NCBI GenBank assembly: GCA_018895795.1
Contig: JAHINZ010000032.1
Coordinates: 1 to 23,026 of the forward strand
Source: Alphaproteobacteria bacterium
Lineage (GTDB): Bacteria > Pseudomonadota > Alphaproteobacteria > Caulobacterales > Caulobacteraceae
DNA length: 23,026 nucleotides
Reading direction: 5' to 3'
The translations under genes were made by a program, and so were the position numbers. Below are positions 15,863-23,026 of this stretch, piece by piece; the first letter of the stretch is position 1; each line of letters begins with the position of its first letter. The notes beneath the pieces were generated by a model. That model was not told the DNA's origin. It saw only the letters and a program-made list of their open reading frames with translations, and searched no databases.

Positions 15863-16034
15863 GACGCCGCGCAATTCCCTGGTGTGGCGTTACGTCGCGG
15901 GTGAGGCGTTATCGGCGCCTTGAGCTTAGGGTCGGCGTTAGCCCGTCAAGGCAAAGCTTGCCGGAGATACGACAATGCATAAGGCGTGGCGGGTTTCAAG
16001 CATAGGCGGCGTAGCGTCGCGGGGGGGGGCGAGC

Positions 16035-17864
<1,830 letters not shown>

Positions 17865-18009
17865 AAGATGCTCGTACTTGGAGGTGTCGACGTGTCGCGA
17901 AGGATGCGGCCTATATCAGGGATAGCCGCGAAGAACCGCCAAAATCCGGACGCGGGCGCTTTTGCGCCGGATCAGACGACCGGGCGATCCCTGACCTGGC
18001 CGGCGAGGC

Positions 18010-19248
18010 TCAGTGGCCCGGCGCGCTGACGTAGAAGCTGGCGTTGTTGCCGGTGGCGGTGGCGACGCCCGTCACCGAGCGGCCGGAACCGACGACGGTG
18101 GTGGTCCGGGCCCCGATTTCGGCGCTGTTGACCTGGTTGTTGCTGACCGTCATGCCGCCGCTGCACTGCGCGCAGGCATAGCCGGTGACGGCGTTGCCCA
18201 TGGCGGTCGACGAGGCCACGGCGTCATAGCCGTCGGCGCCCGTGAAGCTGGCGATCACCTCAACGCCGCCGCCGGCATTGGCCTGGACGTTGTCGAGCAC
18301 GATTTCCTGGCCGGTGTTGCCGACCAGCACGGAATTGCCGACCCCCTGGGCGCTCACCTGGGCCGCGCTGAACTGGTAGGAACTGGCCTCGGCCTGGGCG
18401 CGGACATAGGCGGCGTTGTCCTGGCTGGCGGTCACGTCCAGCAGGGGACCCTCATTGGTCGCCGACAGATTATTGCCACTGGCGGCCGCCGCGGTGCTGG
18501 TCAGATAGCTGGCGCCGTAGGCGGTGAACTTGCTGGCCTGGGTTATGCCGGCGTTCGACTGCTGGGTGATGACCCGGGCGGCCGACTGCTGGGAGCCGGA
18601 CAGGGTAATGTTGTTGCCGGTGGCCACGCCCGAGACGGCCGCCGTGCCGGTGACGGCCCCGGCCACCGCGCCGCCATCGGCCAGGACGTCGCCCGTATTG
18701 CCCTGGCTGACCCGCGCGCCCATCGCGCCATTGATCAGGGTCAGGCCCTGGGTGTTGCCGTGGGCCAGGGTGCTGATCGAGACGTCGCCGAGTTCGGCGT
18801 CAGCGGCCTCGAGCTGGCCGCGCGCGGTGACCGGTCCGGTGTTCAGCTGGGTCGCGGCGCCGGTCAGGGTCCCGTTGTCGGCCGCGGCCGTGCCGCTGTT
18901 GCCCACCGCCGTGGTGATGATGGCGCTGACGGCTCCGCCCTGGGTCGCGACATTGACCACGCCATGGGCCTGGACCTGCCCGTAGTTTTCCTGGTTCGAG
19001 GTCATCGTCGCGTCGGTGTTCTGCACCGACACCAACGCCCCGTTGGCGGGGGCGGTGGTCGTGGCGGAGAAGCCGTCGTTAACCGTTTCGACGTTCAGGG
19101 TCTGCTCGGCGAACACATCGCCCAGATTGATCTGGTTGTTCAGAACCGGGCTGGGCGCGGTCTGACTAGTAGCGACCCCGCTTAGCATCACGCATATCGG
19201 GATCGCTGCGAGCGTTCCAGCGAGACGGGTCTTCGCGGGTCTGCGCAT
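18010..19248 (-). CDS. hfaD: Holdfast anchor protein HfaD (repetitive surface adhesin)
   Basis: The 412-residue protein has a signal peptide (MRRPAKTRLAGTLAAIPICV...) and a long Ala/Gly/Asn/Thr-rich body. Loosely repeated units pair a GN or GNN turn with Q/N-rich strands (ATGNNITLSG, SGNNLSAT, VGNTGQEIV, ATGNNASF), as expected for a beta-solenoid or amyloid-like surface protein. In Caulobacter HfaD works with HfaA and HfaB to anchor the polysaccharide holdfast to the stalk tip. The start at 19248 overlaps hfaB by 83 nt; the internal ATG at 19188 would discard the N-terminal half of the signal, so the long overlap is preferred. The call rests on composition and on the adjacent CsgG-like gene. 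Confidence 0.88.
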   Translation of the reverse strand: MRRPAKTRLAGTLAAIPICVMLSGVATSQTAPSPVLNNQINLGDVFAEQTLNVETVNDGFSATTTAPANGALVSVQNTDATMTSNQENYGQVQAHGVVNVATQGGAVSAIITTAVGNSGTAAADNGTLTGAATQLNTGPVTARGQLEAADAELGDVSISTLAHGNTQGLTLINGAMGARVSQGNTGDVLADGGAVAGAVTGTAAVSGVATGNNITLSGSQQSAARVITQQSNAGITQASKFTAYGASYLTSTAAAASGNNLSATNEGPLLDVTASQDNAAYVRAQAEASSYQFSAAQVSAQGVGNSVLVGNTGQEIVLDNVQANAGGGVEVIASFTGADGYDAVASSTAMGNAVTGYACAQCSGGMTVSNNQVNSAEIGARTTTVVGSGRSVTGVATATGNNASFYVSAPGH

Positions 19249-20182
19249 TGTTGGTTCCCAGATTGTTGTAGGCGGGCGTAAAGGCGCCCGTTTGCCCGAC
19301 GGTGGCGTCGCCCATCGGATCGTAGCGCAGGCAGCTTTGCGGCCCCGGCATGCCGTAAAGATTGGCGCTGAACTCGACGACCGAGCGCTCGATCAGGGCC
19401 CGCACCGCCAGCTGGATCGGTTCCAGCGCGCCGCGGCCGCCCGAGATGTCGAACAGGTTGCCGTTGAGGAAGTCGAAGACGCCCAGGCTAACCTCGCGGC
19501 CGACCACCTGCTTCTGGTAGGCGACGACGTCGACTACCTCCAGTGTCCGGGTGTTCACCAGGCGCAGGTCCAAGGCGATGTTCATCACGAACACCCGGCG
19601 CTTGAAATTGCCCTTCAGACCGTCGGTGGCCTTGTCGCCGGCATAGGCGTCGACGCCGGCCGAGCGGATGTTGTAGTTCAGCTCGGTGATGCCGCCGACC
19701 ACATAGAAGTCCGAGCCCGGCACCTGACCGGCCAGGATGCGGCGATAGTCCACCGGCGCGTCGGCGCCGGGGTTGGGGCGGTCGGAGATCAGCTTGTTGT
19801 TGGCGTATTTCAGTTCGAACTCCGACACAGAGGTGTCGAAGCGCTCGACCATCGGCATGCCGGCCTTGGCGAAGGCGGTCATGGCCAGCAGCGACGCGCC
19901 TTGCGTGACCTTGCGGCCCGAGCCGTCGGACTCTTCCTTGCCGGTATAGTCGGCGATGCGGCCGATCGCCACGCGCGGCGCGGCGATCCGGTTCTGCTTG
20001 GCGTATTGGTTCAGGCACACCAAGGCGGCCGAATAGTCGGTGGGATTGGCGGTGACCGGCGCACTGCCGATCGGCTTGGCGTAATTGCCGGCCGTCGACA
20101 CCTTGGGCAGGCTCGTGCCGCAGGCCGTCAACGCGCTGCAGGCCAGCGCCGTGACGATGAGGGAGAGACGCTTACTGGGCAT
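19166..20182 (-). CDS. hfaB: Holdfast anchor secretion lipoprotein HfaB (CsgG-like)
   Basis: The 338-residue outer-membrane lipoprotein has a lipobox ending SALTAC (C21). It contains CsgG-family features: VAIGRIADYTGK, an RFDTS motif in the predicted periplasmic region, GGITELNYNIRS, LDLRLVNTRTLEVVD and YQKQVVGREV. By family knowledge, CsgG-like proteins form an oligomeric export pore, and HfaB is required to place HfaA and HfaD on the cell surface. Its ATG lies 11 nt inside the end of hfaA, and its 3' end overlaps hfaD, so the three genes are translationally linked. Confidence 0.93.
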   Translation of the reverse strand: MPSKRLSLIVTALACSALTACGTSLPKVSTAGNYAKPIGSAPVTANPTDYSAALVCLNQYAKQNRIAAPRVAIGRIADYTGKEESDGSGRKVTQGASLLAMTAFAKAGMPMVERFDTSVSEFELKYANNKLISDRPNPGADAPVDYRRILAGQVPGSDFYVVGGITELNYNIRSAGVDAYAGDKATDGLKGNFKRRVFVMNIALDLRLVNTRTLEVVDVVAYQKQVVGREVSLGVFDFLNGNLFDISGGRGALEPIQLAVRALIERSVVEFSANLYGMPGPQSCLRYDPMGDATVGQTGAFTPAYNNLGTNNAQTREDPSRWNARSDPDMRDAKRGRY

Positions 20183-20618
20183 TGGATCCGCTCTTGACCG
20201 ACGATCCCGCCGAGATGGCGCCCGTATTGGTCTGGGTCGAATTAACGATCACCGTGTTGTTGTTGCCCTGGGTGATGACCGTCAGATTGTTGCCGATAGC
20301 CGTCGAGCTGCTGTAGCCCCGGCCGCCGACCCCGGAATAGGCGTCCAGCGAGCCCGACGAATTGCTGGACGAATAGACGCTCTGGTCCGCGCCGGTCAGC
20401 ATCACGCCGTCCACGACCACGCGATTACCGTTGGCGTCCCGGGTGGAATAGTCGACCACGCGGTTTTCCTGGCCGGCGATGCGGCCATAGCCGGCGTTGA
20501 AGGCGGCGGAGTTGCTCGACATGGTCTGGGCGTGGGCCGCGCCGAGCGCGCCCAGGCCCATGACGACGGCGGTCAAGACCGCGCCCATGCCGATGCTGTT
20601 CTTCCGATGCCAGGCCAT
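20172..20618 (-). CDS. hfaA: Holdfast anchor protein HfaA (curlin-like)
   Basis: The 148-residue secreted protein has a signal peptide cleaved after AHA (residue 30), a Ser/Asn/Gly-rich mature region, and a clear curlin-like segment at about 107-133 (AIGNNLTVITQGNNNTVIVN). The G-N-N/Q spacing recalls CsgA/CsgB repeats. HfaA is known in Caulobacter as an amyloid-like holdfast anchor component exported through HfaB. The ATG at 20618 has GGAG eight bases upstream; the longer frame to 20696 would bury the signal peptide. First gene of the hfaABD operon. Confidence 0.9.
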   Translation of the reverse strand: MAWHRKNSIGMGAVLTAVVMGLGALGAAHAQTMSSNSAAFNAGYGRIAGQENRVVDYSTRDANGNRVVVDGVMLTGADQSVYSSSNSSGSLDAYSGVGGRGYSSSTAIGNNLTVITQGNNNTVIVNSTQTNTGAISAGSSVKSGSNAQ

Positions 20619-20780
20619 AAAAGGCTCCGCGACTGCCGACGCGGGGGAGCAAGCAACCCTCGTGCCAAATTCATACAGTCTCAGGTCTAGCGCCAAGGTC
20701 TCGCAAAATGGTTAAGCCGGAGGGGCGCGGCTTCGAATCCGGCCACCCCATATAGAGTCGCCCAGAGAAGTGAGAGCGTG

Positions 20781-21419
20781 ATGACCGAAGACCGCCCCGA
20801 ACCGATGTTCAACGCGCCGTGGCCGGCCCTTCTGGCGGTCGCCAGCATCCTGCTGTCCACGCTCCTGCTTTGGCGGGCCAGCGATCAGACGATCTACGCC
20901 CTGGCCCTGGAGCCGGCGCGGGTCTGGCGCGGCGACGTCACTGGCCTGGTCACCTCGCTGTTCGTGCATGGCGGCTGGCTGCACGCCGGCATGAACGCCG
21001 CCTTCGCCCTGGCCTTCGGCGCGCCGGTGGCCCGTCTGTTGGGATCGGGCGCCAGGGGAGGGGCCCTGTTTATCGCCTTCTATATAGTGTGCGGCGTGCT
21101 GGCCGGTTTGGGCTACGCGGCGATCCATCCGCAATCGACCAGTCTGGTCATCGGCGCCTCGGGCGCGGTGGCGGGCCTGATGGGCGCGGCGGGACGGCTG
21201 ATGGACCGTCCCGGCGAGTTGAGCGGCCTGTTCGCGCCGCGCGTACTGTCGCTGGGGGCCGCCTGGCTGATCGTCAATCTGGTGATGGCGGTGTTCGGCG
21301 GCTTTCCAGGCATGGGGACGGGGCCGGTCGCCTGGGAGGCGCATCTGTTCGGCTTCGTGGCCGGCGCCGTGCTGATCGCGCCCGTCTCTCGATTGCGCGC
21401 GGGTGCACAGACCCATTGA
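20781..21419 (+). CDS. Rhomboid-family intramembrane serine protease
   Basis: The 212-residue, six-helix inner-membrane protease has the rhomboid signatures: H68xxxN72 (HGGWLHAGMN, oxyanion/structural motif), catalytic S127 in GASGAVAG, and catalytic H188 in EAHLFGFVAG. It would cleave transmembrane segments of client proteins; no client is evident nearby. The ATG at 20781 follows GAGAAGTGAGAG; a GTG directly before it (20778) is an equivalent alternative adding one residue. It is divergent from hfaA. Confidence 0.92.
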   Translation: MTEDRPEPMFNAPWPALLAVASILLSTLLLWRASDQTIYALALEPARVWRGDVTGLVTSLFVHGGWLHAGMNAAFALAFGAPVARLLGSGARGGALFIAFYIVCGVLAGLGYAAIHPQSTSLVIGASGAVAGLMGAAGRLMDRPGELSGLFAPRVLSLGAAWLIVNLVMAVFGGFPGMGTGPVAWEAHLFGFVAGAVLIAPVSRLRAGAQTH

Positions 21420-21477
21420 TCCCCAGGCCGCTTTGCGAGACCCTCTCTTAATAACAATCATAAAAGGGAGATGCGCA

Positions 21478-21909
21478 GTGCTGGTTTCTCAAATCCTCAA
21501 GGACAAGGGCGATCTGGTGTTCACCGCTTCGCCCCAGGAGACGGTGGGCGCGGCCGCGGCCTTGCTTCATACCCGTCGCGTGGGGGCCATGGTGGTGGTC
21601 GACGCCGAAGAGGCGATCGTCGGCATTCTCTCCGAACGTGACATCGTTCGGGTGATCGCCAAGGAAGGCGCGCCCGCCCTGACCCGGCCGATCACGGCCT
21701 GCATGAGCGCCGATGTGGTTTTCGCCTATCCCGAGGAGACCGTCGACGCCCTTCTGGAGCGGATGACCGACCGCCGCATTCGCCACCTGCCAGTGGTGCG
21801 CGACGGGCGGCTGGCCGGGATCATCTCGATCGGCGATCTGGTGAAGTACAAGATCAGCGAAGCCCAGGCCGAGGCCGAGGGGCTGAAGGCCTATATCGCG
21901 GCGGGGTAG
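21478..21909 (+). CDS. CBS-domain-pair protein
   Basis: The 143-residue protein consists of two tandem CBS motifs. The first is around residues 15-65 (TVGAAAALLHTRRVGAMVVVD...GILSERDIVR). The second is around 75-128 (DALLERMTDRRIRHLPVVRDGRLAGIISIGDLVK). Stand-alone CBS pairs bind adenosine nucleotides and act as sensors or partners. The start is a GTG at 21478 with GGGAG seven bases before it; the ATG at 21471 is out of frame, and a longer in-frame start at 21403 overlaps the rhomboid gene. It converges with the Rrf2 gene with no gap (stop at 21909, next stop at 21910). Confidence 0.92.
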   Translation: MLVSQILKDKGDLVFTASPQETVGAAAALLHTRRVGAMVVVDAEEAIVGILSERDIVRVIAKEGAPALTRPITACMSADVVFAYPEETVDALLERMTDRRIRHLPVVRDGRLAGIISIGDLVKYKISEAQAEAEGLKAYIAAG

Positions 21910-22341
21910 TCAGCCGCCCAGCAGTTCGGCGCCCTGGCCGGCGACGGCGTCGGCCAGGCTATAGGCTTCAAGCACCGCGGCGGTGGCGTCGCGGGCCCTC
22001 AGTAGCGCCTCGCGCAACGCGCAGGTCGCCAGATCGTGGCAATCCTCGCAGCGCCGGAAGGCGGTGCGGCTGACGCAGGGGGCCAGGGCCAGGGGGCCGT
22101 CGACCAGGCGAATGACGGCGGCGAAGCTGATCTCGGCGGCCGGCCGGCCCAGCAGATAGCCGCCGAACTTGCCCCGGCGACTGACCACCAGGCCCTCGCG
22201 CGTCAGGGTCAGAAGGATGGCTTCCAGGAACTTGCGCGGCGCGTCCGCCCGGATCGACAGCTCGCCGGCCGTAACCTGACCGGCTTCGCGCGCCAGTTCG
22301 ATCATCGCGCGCAACGCATAGCGCGCCTTTTGGGACAACAT
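21910..22341 (-). CDS. Rrf2-family transcriptional regulator with Fe-S-type cysteines
   Basis: The 143-residue protein begins with the Rrf2 winged helix (MLSQKARYALRAMIELA, then RKFLEAILLTLTREGLV and the wing RRGKFGGYLL). It carries four cysteines in the ligand region (C89, C98, C101, C107 in PCVSRTAFRRCEDCHDLATC). IscR, RirA and NsrR-type members use such cysteines to bind an Fe-S cluster and respond to iron, redox state or NO. Which of these applies is not decided by the sequence. No suf/isc or iron-uptake genes are adjacent. A GAGGAG site precedes the ATG at about 11 bases. Confidence 0.88.
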   Translation of the reverse strand: MLSQKARYALRAMIELAREAGQVTAGELSIRADAPRKFLEAILLTLTREGLVVSRRGKFGGYLLGRPAAEISFAAVIRLVDGPLALAPCVSRTAFRRCEDCHDLATCALREALLRARDATAAVLEAYSLADAVAGQGAELLGG

Positions 22342-22681
22342 GGACGCGGGTGCTCCTCTAATCCCGACTTCTGGGGGAGGATAAGGCGTCGCGCAAGCAT
22401 CCGTGCACAGGTCAATGCCCGTCTGGGGACATTTCGCGGATTCGGCGCTTGCGACTCCGGGAGGCGATCTCTAGAAGCCGCTCCTCGCCCCGGGGTTAGC
22501 GCCCGTCGGACGGAACCTCGGCCTTCGGGCCTTGCTTTTCGAAAGACATATCGCTAAGGTCCGCGGCTTCAATCGAACCGGTCACGGAAATGACAAGCGC
22601 TCCTTCGGGCGCGCTTTCGGCTCTGTCTTTGTCTTTGGATACGGCGTTCGCCGGACTGGAAACAAAGCTTGGAAGGTTCAG
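22342..22681. other. Intergenic stretch without a convincing gene
   Basis: Between the Rrf2 start and the first rRNA-type promoter I see no gene with recognisable protein features. The short open frames present have atypical composition and no good ribosome binding site. The GC content falls progressively toward 22700, as expected upstream of an rRNA operon. The Rrf2 promoter should lie near 22350-22400, but I cannot pick boxes with confidence. Confidence 0.5.
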
Positions 22682-22710
22682 TTGACAGGGAGTTCTGGTT
22701 TCGTTAGAAG
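22682..22710 (+). promoter_or_regulatory. rRNA-type promoter P1 (TTGACA-N17-TAGAAG)
   Basis: A consensus -35 box TTGACA at 22682-22687 is followed after 17 bases by TAGAAG at 22705-22710, then CTGCC. It is the first of three similarly built promoters in this stretch, all facing right toward the window end. Confidence 0.65.
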
Positions 22711-22809
22711 CTGCCCTCCTTGAGAAATACAAAAGATGTTCGCAAGAGCCTCCAAGTATTTCGAAAGTCTAGTCAGTGGTTGTTTCGAAGATTTCTTCAA
22801 AATAATAGC

Positions 22810-22838
22810 TTGACTGGGTTCGGCGGTTTCTTTAGAAG
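22810..22838 (+). promoter_or_regulatory. rRNA-type promoter P2 (TTGACT-N17-TAGAAG)
   Basis: TTGACT at 22810-22815, a 17-base spacer and TAGAAG at 22833-22838. The -10 region repeats the P1 sequence TTAGAAGCTGCC exactly (22832-22843). An A/T-rich tract (TTCAAAATAATAGC) directly upstream resembles an UP element. Confidence 0.65.
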
Positions 22839-22909
22839 CTGCCAACTCTTCCGGATCTGCCTTCGGGTCGATCAAGTTGAGAAAGTCAGAACGTTTTGTA
22901 AAAAACGAT

Positions 22910-22938
22910 TTGACACGGAATTCGGGGTTGGATAGATA
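22910..22938 (+). promoter_or_regulatory. rRNA-type promoter P3 (TTGACA-N17-TAGATA)
   Basis: TTGACA at 22910-22915, a 17-base spacer and TAGATA at 22933-22938, followed by GCCGCC. An A/T-rich tract (GTTTTGTAAAAAACGAT) lies immediately upstream, as in strong rRNA promoters. This is the closest of the three to the predicted operon. Confidence 0.75.
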
Positions 22939-22994
22939 GCCGCCTCCGCCGACACCGGGCGTTAAACGGTGGTGCTGCTGAGAGGCGGTTCTGG

Positions 22995-23019
22995 GAGCTT
23001 CGGCTCTGGGTCTTTGACA
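22995..23019 (+). promoter_or_regulatory. boxB/boxA-like antitermination leader of an rRNA operon
   Basis: A GAGC-TTCG-GCTC hairpin (22995-23006) with a stable UUCG loop is followed by GGTCTTTGACA (23009-23019), close to the boxA element that precedes 16S genes. Together with the three promoters it indicates that a 16S rRNA gene starts just beyond the window. No rRNA sequence itself is inside the window. Confidence 0.7.
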
Positions 23020-23026
23020 TTGTTGA

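Noticed and set aside
16021..16029. 9-G homopolymer near the end of the ABC-F gene
   Set aside because: It lies just downstream of the stop codon at 16035-16037 and so does not affect the reading frame.
22496..22935. Small open frames on both strands before the right edge
   Set aside because: They overlap the tandem promoter region, lack ribosome binding sites and match no family I know.

Overview
The window is high-GC chromosomal DNA that looks like Caulobacteraceae, most likely Caulobacter or a close relative. The strongest evidence is a complete holdfast-anchor locus, hfaA-hfaB-hfaD followed by an hfaC-like ABC-F gene, which is characteristic of stalked alphaproteobacteria. A MASE1 hybrid kinase, a DUF2336 protein, a PAS_5-type protein and an alphaproteobacterial-style rRNA promoter/leader fit the same assignment.

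Layout. (1) Positions 1-1700 are accessory-looking DNA with visibly lower GC and less biased codons than the rest. They hold the first 194 codons of a DUF900-type alpha/beta-hydrolase lipoprotein (minus strand, cut by the window edge), a decayed trypsin-like protease fragment, and a small gene for a double-glycine-leader, glycine-zipper peptide that resembles the Caulobacter contact-dependent (Cdz) type of bacteriocin. That gene runs into a 10-C homopolymer. (2) Positions 1702-4768 are a tight plus-strand operon: GMC oxidoreductase, aldo/keto reductase, single-domain globin. It meets a convergent PAS-domain gene whose stop overlaps the globin stop. (3) Positions 5485-6411 encode a Cys/Pro/Ser-Ala-Gly-rich secreted protein with no recognised family, closed by a strong intrinsic terminator. 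(4) On the minus strand, 6476-13670 hold an M16 lipoprotein metalloprotease, a DUF2336 protein coupled to a small secreted protein, and a three-gene NMT1/SsuABC-like ABC importer with 4-nt overlaps. (5) 13746-15851 is a MASE1 hybrid histidine kinase with a probable TTG start. (6) 16035-20618 is the hfa locus on the minus strand. (7) 20781-22341 hold a rhomboid protease, a CBS-pair protein and a convergent Rrf2-type Fe-S regulator. (8) 22342-23026 has no convincing gene. It contains three tandem TTGACA/T-N17-TAGANN promoters and a boxB/boxA-like leader, so an rRNA operon almost certainly begins just past the right edge.

How the genes work together. HfaB (CsgG-like outer-membrane lipoprotein pore) would export the amyloid-like HfaA and the repetitive adhesin HfaD that anchor the holdfast. 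The ABC importer genes form one solute-uptake unit. The GMC, AKR and globin genes form a redox operon whose substrate cannot be read from sequence. The most novel candidate is the solitary Cdz-like peptide gene at 1224, which has no secretion or immunity partner in view.
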